From Candidatus Melainabacteria bacterium (GTDB lineage Bacteria > Cyanobacteriota > Vampirovibrionia > Obscuribacterales > Obscuribacteraceae): a stretch of DNA of 53,105 nucleotides. Both the position numbers and the translations under genes were made by a program. The notes beneath the pieces are model-generated. The model did no database searches, had not been told where the DNA came from, and saw nothing but the letters and a program-made list of their open reading frames with translations. The stretch spans positions 4,141-57,245 of the forward strand of contig PLZS01000019.1 in NCBI GenBank assembly GCA_003153555.1. The letters are read 5' to 3'. Numbering within the stretch: position 1 is the first letter of the stretch; every line of letters starts with the position of its first letter. Shown one piece after another: positions 38,477 to 47,526 of the stretch.

Positions 38477-41400
38477 TTACACTGTGGTAGGCGGCTTCGG
38501 TTCAGGTGATTGCTCCTGGTCGATTTTTCCTAGATTTTTTAGAGTTTCGTCTAGAGTTGGAAGAGCACCGTTGCCTTCCTTCGGCTTTGAATCACCATCG
38601 GCAGTGGCAGCAGATTTTTTCGAACCATTCTTACCATCTGGTTTCGAATTCTTATCCGTCTTGGCTTCGGCCTTGGACTCAACCTTGCCCTCAGCTTTAG
38701 CTTCCGTCTTATCCGCCTTGGCCGCGGTCGCCTCAGTCGAACTGTCGCGCTCTGAGTCTTTCGATTCTTCCTTCTGGTCAACAGGTTTAGGTGGAATCAT
38801 TGGACTGGAGAGAGTGATGTGGACATTACCTGGCCCATCATCCTCGTCACTGTAGTTCTCGGATGCCGCAATGGCTGCATGCATGCCGTCTATCTCTTGA
38901 TTCAGATGGGCAAGAAATTCGTCTGGCAGCATCTCTTCATAGTTCGGCTCAGCCGGCATAGGTTGAGCGCGGAAGAGAAGTTGAATCGATTCTTCCTGAA
39001 TGCTGCGCAGAAGTTGATTGAACATGTCGAACGCTTCGCGCTTGTACTCTTGCAGTGGATCCCGTTGACCATATCCGCGTAAATGAATGCCTTCGCGCAG
39101 AATGTCAATGTTGTGCAAGTAGTCAATCCACTTACCATCTATTGTTCTAAGCAAAATTTGGCGTTCCAATTCGCGCATAGTCTCTGTGCCGATGTGTTCT
39201 TCGCGCACTTCGTAAGCGATCTTGATTGACTCCCAAAGCTTGGCGCGCAGGTCATCATAAGACAGACTTTCCAATTCCTCAGGCTTGACGTCTTCAAGCA
39301 TCGGCACATCGTTGACAAGTTTCAACATCGCATCTGCGACAGAATTCTCTTCCCATGTTTCAGGTTGAGCCTCGGGATTGATGTGCGTTCCGAGCACTAT
39401 GTCCAAGTGCTCTTCCAGCATATCCAGCATGTTTTGCTTCAAATCCGCACGCTCGAGAATGCGTCGGCGTTCGCGATAAATCACTTCACGCTGTGTATTC
39501 AGCACATCGTCATATTGCAGAACGTGTTTACGCATATCAAAGTGATGCGCTTCGACTTTCTTTTGTGCGTTCTCGATAGACTTAGAGACCATGCCAGATT
39601 CGATTGGCATCTCCTCATCAGCTTTGATGAAGTCCATAAGCTTCGATATCTTCTCTCCACCAAAAATACGCATCAGCGTGTCTTCTAATGAAAGGAAAAA
39701 TCGCGTTGTGCCAGGGTCACCTTGTCGTGCGGCACGACCTCTCAATTGGTTGTCGATACGCCGTGCTTCGTGTCGCTCAGTACCTATAATATGCAGCCCG
39801 CCGAGATTAACGACTTCATCGTGGTCGACGTCGATTTCCTTCTTAATCTGTGCTGTTAGCTCCTTCAAACGCGCTTCGAACTCAGGTGTTTCAGGTTCAA
39901 GCTCTTCTTTCTTCAACTTTTCGCGAGCCATGTACTCCGCGTTGCCGCCGAGCAGAATGTCTGTTCCGCGACCGGCCATGTTGGTGGCAACAGTGATGGC
40001 ACCCTTTCGTCCGGCTTGAGCGACGATCATCGCTTCTTTCTCGTGATGTTTCGCATTCAAGACGTTGTGTCCTAGTCCATTTCGAATCGCAGCCACAACT
40101 TTGGCAGTCTTCAAAATTGACCAGCAACGTTCAATCAATTCGTCCTTCTTTGGAAAGTCTGTTTCAACTTGTCGGCAAATTTCTTCTAGCTTAGCCGTAT
40201 CGATCATGCCAGGTCGCTCAAACACTTTATTAAGAGCGAGAATGCTTGGACCTTCCAAGTTTTGTCTCTTGATCAAGTCGACAGCCTTGTTCATCTTATT
40301 CACAAGGTACTGATTCATTGCGGCCGGTTTACCAAGCAATTCATCGAGCACTTCTGACTTATCGATACTCGTAGTGCCAACCAACACGGGTCTGCCTAGC
40401 TCATGCATCTCAACGATTTCTTCAGCCACAGATATGAACTTCTGTGATTCAGTTTTATAGATGACGTCCGGATTATCGATTCTGACGTTATTCCTGTTAG
40501 TGGGGATAGCCACCACATCCAAGTTGTAGATCTTGCTGAACTCAGCTGCTTCCGTCATAGCTGTACCAGTCATGCCGGAAAGCTTAGGATAAAGGCGGAA
40601 CAAATTCTGATATGTGATCGACGCGTAAGTCAAAGTTTCTTCTTGAATCGGAACTTGCTCTTTCGCTTCAATCGCCTGGTGCAAGCCATCGCTCCAACGG
40701 CGTCCAACCATCATACGTCCAGTGAATTCATCGACGATCGTGATTTCTGGTTTGCCTTCTTCGTTCTCTTTGATCACATAATCAGTGTCGAGCTTGTAGA
40801 GTTCTTTGGCACGCAACGCTTGCACCAAGTGGTGCGCAAAGTTGAACTGAACGTCGTACAAATCAGGAACGCCAACAATCTTCTCACCGTTGATGATACC
40901 GCGCTCGGTGAGCAGTACATTTTTGCCTTTTTCGTCGACCCAGTAATCACAATCTTCGTCTTCTTTGTCTTTGCCTTTGTGCAGCATTGGCGCAATCTGC
41001 GCCATCTTCAAATAGATTTCAGTGAATGATTCGGTTGGGAATCCGGAGATGATCAGCGGTGTTCTAGCTTCGTCGATTAAGATGTTATCGACTTCGTCAA
41101 CGATTGAATAATAGTATGGTCGTTGAACCAACTCGTCGAGTGATGTGCGCATGTTATCGCGCAAGTAGTCAAAACCAAATTCGTGGTTGGTACCATATGA
41201 GATATCAGCTCGATAAGCTTGATATTTTTCGTGCTCGGGTTGATGCGAATAAATCAAACCTGTCGACAATCCGAGAAAGCGATACAGCTGCCCCATCCAC
41301 TCCGCGTCGCGACGAGCCAGGTAGTCGTTGACTGTGACGACGTGAACTCCGCGTCCTGAAAGTCCATTCAAGTATGCAGGCAAAGTTGCGACAAGTGTCT

Positions 41401-41830
41401 TACCTTCACCAGTTCTCATTTCAGCAATTTTATTGAAGTGCAAAGCGGCGCCGCCCATAAGTTGCACGTCGAAGTGGCGCATGTTCAAAACGCGCTTGCC
41501 GGCTTCGCGGCAAACAGCGAAAGCTTCCGGCAGAATCCTTTCAAGAATCATGCCAAGCTGTTTGTCTTGCGTGGTCCGAACCTGCCCGGGCATTTTGGGA
41601 ACGTCGTCAGCGATGAGCTTTACGTTCTCAACTTCTTTCAGAGCGTTTTCAATGATGTTCTTAAATTCAGCGGTCTTGCCGCGTAAATCATCGTCGCTCA
41701 ACTTCTCCATCGTCGGCTCAAAGGTATTGGCGTGCTCAACGAACCCACGCAGAAACTTAACGCGTCTCTCGTTAGTATCCCCGAGCATCCCCTTGAGCCA
41801 TCCACGTGCGCGGTCTTCCCAGTCTGACAT
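38477..41830 (-). CDS. secA: Preprotein translocase ATPase SecA
   Basis: A 1117-aa SecA. NBD1: 'KRVLNMRHFDVQLMGGAALH', 'EMRTGEGKTLVATLPAYLNG' (Walker A), 'YSIVDEVDNILIDEARTPL' (DEVD). NBD2: 'GRPVLVGTTSIDKSEVLDEL', 'ITVATNMAGRGTDILLGGNA', 'GLHIIGTERHEARRIDNQLR'. Scaffold and wing follow (GKWIDYLHNIDILREGIHLR). It drives export through SecYEG. Oddities: ~88 extra residues between SEVLDELL and HNVLNAKHHEKEA (~495-583), and a ~110-residue Lys/Glu/Ala/Ser tail without the zinc-binding Cys cluster. GGAG is ten bases before the ATG. First gene of a secA-tsaB-rimI operon. Confidence 0.96.
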   Translation of the reverse strand: MSDWEDRARGWLKGMLGDTNERRVKFLRGFVEHANTFEPTMEKLSDDDLRGKTAEFKNIIENALKEVENVKLIADDVPKMPGQVRTTQDKQLGMILERILPEAFAVCREAGKRVLNMRHFDVQLMGGAALHFNKIAEMRTGEGKTLVATLPAYLNGLSGRGVHVVTVNDYLARRDAEWMGQLYRFLGLSTGLIYSHQPEHEKYQAYRADISYGTNHEFGFDYLRDNMRTSLDELVQRPYYYSIVDEVDNILIDEARTPLIISGFPTESFTEIYLKMAQIAPMLHKGKDKEDEDCDYWVDEKGKNVLLTERGIINGEKIVGVPDLYDVQFNFAHHLVQALRAKELYKLDTDYVIKENEEGKPEITIVDEFTGRMMVGRRWSDGLHQAIEAKEQVPIQEETLTYASITYQNLFRLYPKLSGMTGTAMTEAAEFSKIYNLDVVAIPTNRNNVRIDNPDVIYKTESQKFISVAEEIVEMHELGRPVLVGTTSIDKSEVLDELLGKPAAMNQYLVNKMNKAVDLIKRQNLEGPSILALNKVFERPGMIDTAKLEEICRQVETDFPKKDELIERCWSILKTAKVVAAIRNGLGHNVLNAKHHEKEAMIVAQAGRKGAITVATNMAGRGTDILLGGNAEYMAREKLKKEELEPETPEFEARLKELTAQIKKEIDVDHDEVVNLGGLHIIGTERHEARRIDNQLRGRAARQGDPGTTRFFLSLEDTLMRIFGGEKISKLMDFIKADEEMPIESGMVSKSIENAQKKVEAHHFDMRKHVLQYDDVLNTQREVIYRERRRILERADLKQNMLDMLEEHLDIVLGTHINPEAQPETWEENSVADAMLKLVNDVPMLEDVKPEELESLSYDDLRAKLWESIKIAYEVREEHIGTETMRELERQILLRTIDGKWIDYLHNIDILREGIHLRGYGQRDPLQEYKREAFDMFNQLLRSIQEESIQLLFRAQPMPAEPNYEEMLPDEFLAHLNQEIDGMHAAIAASENYSDEDDGPGNVHITLSSPMIPPKPVDQKEESKDSERDSSTEATAAKADKTEAKAEGKVESKAEAKTDKNSKPDGKNGSKKSAATADGDSKPKEGNGALPTLDETLKNLGKIDQEQSPEPKPPTTV

Positions 41831-42220
41831 TTAATTGCATTCTCCAACGGCTAACTTGCTTTTGAATTCGGCGCCGAATGCCGATTTCCTGAGCTTGCCT
41901 AGATTCTTACTCACTCTACAGATAGCCCTTCATTTTAGCATGCACCCGTTTGACAACCAGACTGATAGCCACTTGGCGAGTCGCAAAGCGCATCCAAACA
42001 GCCCTGCAAATTCAGTTCAGCCGGGAGAATTGGGCGTAGCAGTGCTTTTCCAGTTCGAATTTACATATCATCACCTTCCGATTTCCGAGCTAAAGTACAG
42101 CCAAAGCCGCAAAAATGATTCCGAAGTTAAATGGATGCTTATTGATATGATCAGTCCAGTGCGCGATTGCGGGCTCGAGCATCTTGCTTCGCGAAAACAC
42201 CTCTACAGAGAATATTTAGA
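41831..42220. other. Divergent gap between secA and rlmN
   Basis: The gap must carry promoters for both genes. A plus-strand frame of 136 codons (41835-42245) crosses it and overlaps the rlmN start; part of it (GELGVAVLFQFEFTYHHLPI) reads plausibly, but there is no ribosome binding site and its first third is the secA leader. I do not call it a gene. Confidence 0.4.
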
Positions 42221-43300
42221 TTGTCTACCAGTAATGAGACCGTAAACGAGTCCGCCAACCTCAAAGCGTTGTCGGGTTTGTCATTGGCTGAGCTGGAAAA
42301 GTTCATAGAGGAGATGGGTCTGCCTAAATATAGGGCGGCTCAAATTCACACCTGGATTTACGCTAAGTTAGTAACTTCTTTTGATGAGATGACAAATTTA
42401 GGCGCGGCGCTCAGAGATCGTTTGAAGCAGGAAGCAAAAATCGGGTTGCTCGACATTGCCCATCTGCAGGTGAGTCGCGATGAGACTCGGAAGTATTTGT
42501 TCAAATTACCAGACGGCAAAATCGTCGAATCTGTTTTGATGTCGTTTAACGACCGCACCACTTTAACTGCATGCGTATCAAGTCAGGTCGGTTGCGCCGT
42601 AGGCTGTACGTTTTGCGCGACTGGATATCTCGGCTTCAAACGCAATTTAACTGCACAAGAAATTGTCGATCAGATCATGGCTATCGAACGTGAATCGGGC
42701 AAACGCATATCGAACATCGTTTATATGGGGCAAGGCGAGCCGCTTCTCAACACCGAAGAGGTGATCAAGTCTATCCATACTATGATCGAATCAGTCGGAA
42801 TTGGTGCTCGTCACATCACAGTTTCCACTTCAGGAATTATTCCTGGCATTGAAAGATTGCGCGAAGAAGACCTGCCTATCTGCCTCGCTCTATCCCTGCA
42901 CGCACCAGATTCAAAAACCCGCGAAGAGATTGTGCCGATCACCAAAACCTATCCATTAGGCGCCTTGATGGAATCGCTCAAGAACTATACCGACTCGACC
43001 GGGCGAAGAGTAACCATTGAATATGTACTGCTGGCGGGCGTCACAGACAAACCTGAGCAAGCGAAAGCTCTGGCTGAAATGGTACGAGACATACACTGCA
43101 TGATCAACTTGATTCCGTTCAATCCAACAGCGAATGATTTAGGCGAAATGCTCTATGAACGCCCAACACGCGAAGCTCAATTGCGCTTTAAACAACTTGC
43201 AGAACGCACGGGCAAAACAGTCACAATCAGGCTGGAGCGGGGCACTGATATCGACGCTGCTTGTGGACAATTGCATAACAGGTTTTTGCAAACGAAGTAA
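42221..43300 (+). CDS. rlmN: 23S rRNA (A2503-C2)/tRNA A37 methyltransferase RlmN
   Basis: A ~359-aa radical-SAM methyltransferase. Opening 'GLSLAELEKFIEEMGLPKYR' and 'AAQIHTWIYAKLVTSFDEMT', radical-SAM cluster CAVGCTFCATG (Cx3Cx2C), 'FKRNLTAQEIVDQIMAIERE', 'NIVYMGQGEPLLNTEEVIKS', 'ARHITVSTSGIIPGIERLRE', 'LALSLHAPDSKTREEIVPIT', 'IEYVLLAGVTDKPEQAKALA', 'CMINLIPFNPT', and the catalytic Cys near the end in IDAACGQL. No ATG is available near the domain start; TTG 42221 gives normal length, while TTG 42167 would add 18 residues. Monocistronic. Confidence 0.93.
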   Translation: MSTSNETVNESANLKALSGLSLAELEKFIEEMGLPKYRAAQIHTWIYAKLVTSFDEMTNLGAALRDRLKQEAKIGLLDIAHLQVSRDETRKYLFKLPDGKIVESVLMSFNDRTTLTACVSSQVGCAVGCTFCATGYLGFKRNLTAQEIVDQIMAIERESGKRISNIVYMGQGEPLLNTEEVIKSIHTMIESVGIGARHITVSTSGIIPGIERLREEDLPICLALSLHAPDSKTREEIVPITKTYPLGALMESLKNYTDSTGRRVTIEYVLLAGVTDKPEQAKALAEMVRDIHCMINLIPFNPTANDLGEMLYERPTREAQLRFKQLAERTGKTVTIRLERGTDIDAACGQLHNRFLQTK

Positions 43301-43308
43301 GAGGAAAT

Positions 43309-43327
43309 GGCGGGTTTTTAACCCGCC
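43309..43327. terminator. Hairpin after rlmN
   Basis: GGCGGGTT and AACCCGCC around TTT, eight bases after the rlmN stop. No long T-run, so possibly an attenuating or RNA-stabilising stem shared by the convergent genes. Confidence 0.55.
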
Positions 43328-43372
43328 CCGAATCCGAATGCTGCGCACTTAAAGTCTCACCGACTTTTATGG

Positions 43373-43389
43373 GCGGCTAGAATAGCCGC
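43373..43389. terminator. Second hairpin between convergent genes
   Basis: GCGGCTA and TAGCCGC around GAA, 27 bp before the end of the TPR gene (minus strand). Probably part of the termination region of the minus-strand operon or of rlmN; no T-run. Confidence 0.45.
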
Positions 43390-43415
43390 GCTCCATTTCG
43401 AGCATGCCACCATAT

Positions 43416-44153
43416 TTAGTGCGAAGCTGCCGTCCCACATTTGGGACATTTGATAGCGCCGTCAAGCTCGTGTCCGCAAAAATCACACACGTCACCCTGA
43501 GTGACGGCTTCGTTTTCAGGTATAACCAACGCCTTCCAGCTTCCAGTGATTGAACCGAAAGCGCACCGATCTAAGTGATCAGCTTCCTGCTCACGATACA
43601 TTTCTCTCAACAACTTGGCGTAGTTCTGCAACACCTTCACAGTCTGAGGATCACTCGCCCCCAAACATTTAGTTCTGATTGCCAGTGATCGCTTGTAGTG
43701 AGGTTCAGCTTCCGCGTACAACTTACCGAGGTGATAGGTTGCCGCCAGGTTCAGGGCAATTGTCGCCACCTCTTGGCTATCAGCCCCATAACCGGACTCA
43801 TAGCACTTCAGGCAATCACTTGCCAATACAGCAGCCTCTTCCAGGTTGGATGCAAGAAAGTAGGCCTTAGCCAATTCGTTCTGCACGTGACCAACAGCCA
43901 AGTGAAGATGTCCTAGCTCTTTGCTTTTTATCTTTAGGGACTCTAGCAAAGGATCGACGGCCATTGCTGGTTTCTTATCCTTGATATAAACCGCCGCGAG
44001 GCGCTCCAGCGCAGAGCACAGAACCTTAAGATCTGTTCCGTCAGCCCGGAGTAGAGAAATGGCCTCTAGCCAATCATTCTCTGCGGCAGTAAAATCGCCA
44101 AGGGATTCGGCTTTTAAGGCCTGGTCTTTCGCCTGGATCCATGTGGTCGTCAT
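43416..44153 (-). CDS. TPR protein with C-terminal zinc ribbon
   Basis: From ATG 44153 a 245-aa protein (a longer frame to 44237 lacks a start signal). Five TPR-like units: 'ALKAESLGDFTAAENDWLEA', 'LCSALERLAAVYIKDKKPAM', 'VGHVQNELAKAYFLASNLEE', 'VATIALNLAATYHLGKLYAE', 'TVKVLQNYAKLLREMYREQE', in the kinesin-light-chain style. The C-terminus is a zinc ribbon: CDFCGHELDGAIKCPKCG. Probably a cytoplasmic scaffold; partner unknown. Confidence 0.78.
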   Translation of the reverse strand: MTTTWIQAKDQALKAESLGDFTAAENDWLEAISLLRADGTDLKVLCSALERLAAVYIKDKKPAMAVDPLLESLKIKSKELGHLHLAVGHVQNELAKAYFLASNLEEAAVLASDCLKCYESGYGADSQEVATIALNLAATYHLGKLYAEAEPHYKRSLAIRTKCLGASDPQTVKVLQNYAKLLREMYREQEADHLDRCAFGSITGSWKALVIPENEAVTQGDVCDFCGHELDGAIKCPKCGTAASH

Positions 44154-44276
44154 AGTAAAACAAGCTACCAAATCGGGAACGGCATCACCCCTAACCAGAA
44201 TACCTGAAAAGGGCGAACTAGAGTAAAAGTATCCCACATCGGGAAGGTTTCCCGCTAGCCTGCACTAGGCTATGGT

Positions 44277-44912
44277 TTATGCCTTTTCGACTACTGTTAA
44301 CTCTAACGTCCGAACTCGACCAAGTTGGCTTTCAAAAACCAGCGAATTATTTTCACCTTGCTCTTGCGAAACACCAAAAATCTTGTGAGTACCGGTATCG
44401 AATATGGTGACCTGCGAATTCTCTTTTATCGCCAGTCGCTTGCTTGCTGGGAAATAAGCATAACGAATTTCATTTTGGGCGCCCACTGAACCTGGCAGAC
44501 CCAAAGAATCGGGCCACCATTTCTCGTTACCAATAGGCTTAAGGGCCTTGAAACTGTTCCAAGTCAGTCTTTCGTTACCACGAGCTCCACTCCCCTGCTT
44601 CTTATTCTCTTTTTTTGCTGTATCCAAATGTTCGGGATTGTCGTTAACGAATTTCGAGAGTTCGTCACAAATCGCCTGTACCTTTTGTTTGAGGACGGTG
44701 TTTGAAAATTCGCCAATCATTAGCATGCCTGCTGACCACTGCCCCATGCCGCCTAGCTCGGGGTGATTGAATTGAGCCATTCTGCCGCCACCGGTCCGGA
44801 GTGCCGCTAGCAGCGAGGCTACCGCCTCCGCACTGACGCCGTGACGGGCGCTAATCTCTTCAAGAGCTTGCTTTTCGATAGCAGTTGCAGATTTGTTTTG
44901 TTGGTTCGCCAT
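44277..44912 (-). CDS. Conserved-looking hypothetical protein
   Basis: A 211-aa soluble protein. N-terminal helix-rich part 'ALEEISARHGVSAEAVASLL', 'AALRTGGGRMAQFNHPELGG' and 'MGQWSAGMLMIGEFSNTVLK', then a linker with 'KKENKKQGSGARGN' and a beta-rich end (LAIKENSQVTIFDTGTHKIF, 'RVRTLELTVVEKA'). The first part resembles N-termini of proteins that carry a SHOCT-like tail, but no family can be named. Two coding units may be fused. Confidence 0.68.
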   Translation of the reverse strand: MANQQNKSATAIEKQALEEISARHGVSAEAVASLLAALRTGGGRMAQFNHPELGGMGQWSAGMLMIGEFSNTVLKQKVQAICDELSKFVNDNPEHLDTAKKENKKQGSGARGNERLTWNSFKALKPIGNEKWWPDSLGLPGSVGAQNEIRYAYFPASKRLAIKENSQVTIFDTGTHKIFGVSQEQGENNSLVFESQLGRVRTLELTVVEKA

Positions 44913-44995
44913 GACTTCTTATTTAAACACGTCAATCAAAATATAAACTCAGCATTACTGCAGCCTGAAGACGCATTTTGTAAGAAGCTTCTTTT

Positions 44996-45130
44996 TTACT
45001 TGGAGCAGGAGCATGTATCTGCCGCTGCACACGGGCAGCACGAGCAGCAACAATCACATTTTTCGCATTTGGAGCAATCCTTTTCGCTGCACTTTTTGCA
45101 GCCGGATCCATCGCAACATTTATCTGCCAT
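44996..45130 (-). CDS. 44-aa cysteine-rich metallothionein-like protein
   Basis: A short gene with TAGGAG eight bases before its ATG (45130). The protein begins MADKCCDGSGCKKCSEKDCS and continues KCEKCDCCCSCCPCAAADTC, then SCSK. Fifteen of 44 residues are Cys in CC, CxC and CxxC arrangements with Lys between, like metallothioneins. It is not of the SmtA type found at 48029. It should bind soft metals (Cu, Zn, Cd) or buffer thiols. The opposite-strand frame across it is an overlap without a start signal. Confidence 0.72.
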   Translation of the reverse strand: MADKCCDGSGCKKCSEKDCSKCEKCDCCCSCCPCAAADTCSCSK

Positions 45131-45497
45131 TGGCTTTACTCCTAAAATTGTTGACTTGTTTGGGTCTTGATACCAATGTTACATCGCTGTGCCGGATTGA
45201 GCTAGTGAATTATCTAAAAAGCGGAAACCTGGACGGACCGTGTCTTTACGAGATTGAAATGGATTCGGTTTTCATTTCCCGGATCAGAGATATAGAGGAG
45301 GAACTCATCCATTGCGCTTTTGTGATTGGTTCATTTTGCACCGCACTTAGTGCCTGTTAATTCCCCAGCAGATACCAAGACATAAGTAGTAACATACCGC
45401 GTGACTGCTGATTTATACCTATATCGGTTTGGAACAAATTGACCACGGCCGAGTCTTCAAACGCACACACTGAATTACTGAATTTGAGGATTACAAA
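45131..45497. other. Intergenic stretch between metallothionein-like and lmo0937-like genes
   Basis: No gene is supported in this 367-bp gap. The plus frame ending at 45360 has a protein-like end (DSVFISRIRDIEEELIHCAF) but no credible start, since upstream it runs antisense through the metallothionein-like gene. The promoters of both flanking genes must lie here. Confidence 0.45.
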
Positions 45498-45647
45498 ATG
45501 ATTTACACATTGATTTCTTTGCTAGTACTGTTCTGGCTGGTTGGATTAGTAGCCCACGTCGGTGGTGGCTTTATCCATGGACTGCTGGTTCTAGCACTTA
45601 TCGTATTCGTGTTCGACCTCGTAACTGGTCGTCGAGCATCTGTTTAG
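45498..45647 (+). CDS. lmo0937-family small membrane protein
   Basis: A 49-aa peptide: 'MIYTLISLLVLFWLVGLVAH', 'VGGGFIHGLLVLALIVFVFD', 'LVTGRRASV'. Two hydrophobic helices around a His/Gly turn and the closing TGRR are typical of lmo0937/DUF5670 proteins, which are small, stress-linked membrane peptides. GAGG lies eight bases before the ATG, and a strong terminator follows 37 bp after the stop, so it is a monocistronic gene. Confidence 0.85.
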   Translation: MIYTLISLLVLFWLVGLVAHVGGGFIHGLLVLALIVFVFDLVTGRRASV

Positions 45648-45684
45648 CCGACCTCTGTTTAACCGCAGACGCACTAAAAGTTTC

Positions 45685-45712
45685 AAGAGCTGGCACCCGG
45701 TGACCAGCTCTT
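45685..45712 (+). terminator. Intrinsic terminator of the lmo0937-family gene
   Basis: AAGAGCTGG and CCAGCTCTT are perfect 9-bp arms around a 10-base loop, followed by TTATTTTT. Nothing gene-like is seen from here to 45946. Confidence 0.88.
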
Positions 45713-45946
45713 TTATTTTTCATCGACTGGATACACCCGGCCGAGCGCTTAGACAAAGCGAGTCTCTAAAAGTTTATTTATATCGCCGATCGGTCGCCAC
45801 CCAAGGTTGTGGACTCTTTGCAACATCAAAGTGCCCGCCTGTGTTGTGGATTCCTGTCATAGTGAAGACATATACATTCGGCTCTTCCTTAGCCTAATCA
45901 ACTTGGCTAACCGTCTGACGCCTTTTTAGGACCACGCGGTGACGCT

Positions 45947-46225
45947 ATGAACGCCGACGAACCTCGAAATCTCTTGCTTCGCTCTTTGCCGCTGGCTATC
46001 AGAGAGGCAATCTTAAACGCAAGTGAACTAGTTCATTTGGATTTGCGCGAGAATCTGATTGAACCAAACAAGCCAATTACCTTCTTGGATTTTCCCGAAA
46101 GCGGCGTAATGTCTCTCCTTCAGCCAATGGCGGATGGTAGCCTTGTTGAAATAGCAAATATAGGCAATGAAGGAATGGTCGGTGTAACCGTAGTTCTTGG
46201 AGTCATAGGAAATAAGCCAAAATGA
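45947..46225 (+). pseudogene. Truncated Crp/Fnr-type regulator
   Basis: A 92-aa frame equals only the first part of a cyclic-nucleotide-binding regulator: 'LLLRSLPLAIREAILNASEL', 'LREVL'-like LRENLIEPNKPITFLDFPES, 'GVMSLLQPMADGSLVEIANI', 'GNEGMVGVTVVLGV'. Family members have ~230-240 residues; the rest of the sensor domain and the helix-turn-helix are absent. It stops after VIGNKPK. Very likely a broken gene; a short peptide could still be made. Confidence 0.68.
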
Positions 46226-46485
46226 CTAATCTGTTAAATGCTGAACATATAATCGCAAAAATTGTTTTCACCACTGAAACAGTTATGGGGACTACGTCCC
46301 GACTGAAGTGTCTTTCTGATTTCTTAGCGGCTGAACGTATCTTTGCAAAAATTCAGTCTTCCACCTTAGTATTAATGCTGAAAGGGCACTTAGACGGCAA
46401 AAGTCCGAATGTGCAGGTGGCTACCCAGCGCGGTTACCGCATTTTCGTAGCAATAATTTGGGATACTTTCCAAACTGGGCGTTGA
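46222..46485 (+). CDS. Hypothetical protein of doubtful origin
   Basis: An 87-aa frame starting at ATGA that overlaps the stop of the truncated Crp-like gene. Two segments are similar to each other (LLNAEHIIAKI and FLAAERIFAKI), suggesting an internal duplication. No homology recognised. Coupling to the broken regulator upstream and the XRE gene four bases downstream make translation possible, but it may be debris of the deletion that truncated the regulator. Confidence 0.35.
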   Translation: MTNLLNAEHIIAKIVFTTETVMGTTSRLKCLSDFLAAERIFAKIQSSTLVLMLKGHLDGKSPNVQVATQRGYRIFVAIIWDTFQTGR

Positions 46486-46489
46486 GTAA

Positions 46490-46744
46490 ATGACTGATCC
46501 CATGATTCCCCAAATAGGAAGGCTAATAAGGCAGCGTCGCATTTCCATCAACATGCGGGCAAGACAGGTCGCAAATTACGCCGGCATGACTGCCAAAGAA
46601 CTTGCTCAAATTGAGTGGCAGCAATCCACCGATATTGATTGTTTAAAGCTAAGGAGATTAGCTCAGTGCCTCGGATTACAGATATCCGAGTTATTTGACA
46701 TGGTTGATTCAGATCACACTGTCGTCGGAAAAGAAGCGCTCTAG
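46490..46744 (+). CDS. XRE-family helix-turn-helix regulator
   Basis: An 84-aa protein that is almost only an HTH domain: 'IGRLIRQRRISINMRARQVA', 'NYAGMTAKELAQIEWQQSTD' and 'CLKLRRLAQCLGLQISELFD'. Start at 46490 or at the Met four codons later. It follows the preceding small frame after a few bases. Target unknown; the neighbouring truncated genes suggest that it belongs to an accessory patch. Confidence 0.75.
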   Translation: MTDPMIPQIGRLIRQRRISINMRARQVANYAGMTAKELAQIEWQQSTDIDCLKLRRLAQCLGLQISELFDMVDSDHTVVGKEAL

Positions 46745-46789
46745 GACGACTTATTGTTGGCTGTCTCCGTGCGCGGTCGCTCCTTACAT

Positions 46790-46810
46790 CCCCGCCCTTA
46801 AAAGACGGGG
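46790..46810 (-). repeat. IS200/IS605-end-like hairpin
   Basis: On the minus strand the sequence reads GCCCCGTCTTTTAAGGGCGGG, a stem with two G-T pairs. This pattern (AAGCCCCGTC..AAGGGCGGGG) is typical of the right end of IS200/IS605 elements next to tnpB. No transposase or tnpB is nearby, so at most a remnant end; a plain terminator of the XRE gene is the alternative. Confidence 0.4.
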
Positions 46811-46923
46811 CTTTGTGGAGCATTCGGTAAAACCCAGTCAAAATCAAACTGAATAAAGTTTGTAGCGTATGCCAGCTGGTAGTTTCCGAGCATGTAGCCG
46901 TTTGTCCGAACGATGGTAACTCG

Positions 46924-47526
46924 TTGCTTGGCAAGGCGGATGAAGTTGGCAGCAAATTGGCAGACCAATACGAATTTTTGTCAATTGTTGAAACGGGCGG
47001 CATGGGTGTCGTTTATAAAGCACGACACTTGGCCTTGAATCAAATTGTTGCAATCAAGATGATTCAAACCGGGCAAATTGATGAGAAACATATCGAACGA
47101 TTTAGAAGAGAAGCCAAAGCACTCGCAGAGTTGGACCATTTCAACATAATACAAGTGAAAGACTTTGGCTTGACTGAGACAGGGCTACCATATATGGTGC
47201 TCGATTTCGTCGAAGGAATGTCGCTGTCGGAGTTGATCAAGCAGCAAGGTGTTCTGAAGTTTGAAACTGTGATAAACATCTTCGCTCAATGTGCCGATGC
47301 ACTTTCCCACGCTCATGAACATGGCGTGCTGCACCGAGACCTGAAGCCAAGCAATATCATGATCAAGGAAATTCCTGGTCAAAAACCGATCGTGAAAATT
47401 ATTGACTTTGGCATCGCAAAATTGCTAAACAGCGATAGTGATGGAGCATTAACTCCGTTACCATCACTCCACTCTTTACCAAGATGCTTTCGCAACTTAA
47501 ACCGATCAACCGCTTATACCTGGTGA
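46924..47526 (+). pseudogene. Serine/threonine protein kinase, truncated after DFG
   Basis: A PknB-type kinase with glycine loop 'IVETGGMGVVYKARHLALNQ', VAIKMI lysine, 'HGVLHRDLKPSNIMIKE' (catalytic HRD and N) and 'KIIDFGIAKLL' (DFG), but nothing after it: activation loop, APE and C-lobe helices are missing and the frame ends in nonsense (LPRCFRNLNRSTAYTW). In-frame sequence upstream of TTG 46924 still encodes a zinc ribbon (VCSVCQLVVSEHVAVCPNDG) with no start codon. The LRR end of the same kind of gene continues in another frame. Inactive as a kinase. Confidence 0.75.

Noticed and set aside
41835..42245. 136-codon plus-strand frame upstream of rlmN
   Set aside because: No ribosome binding site, starts in the secA leader and overlaps rlmN; partly plausible sequence but not enough to call.
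45013..45360. 115-codon plus-strand frame
   Set aside because: Its first half is antisense to the Cys-rich 44-aa gene and lacks a start signal.
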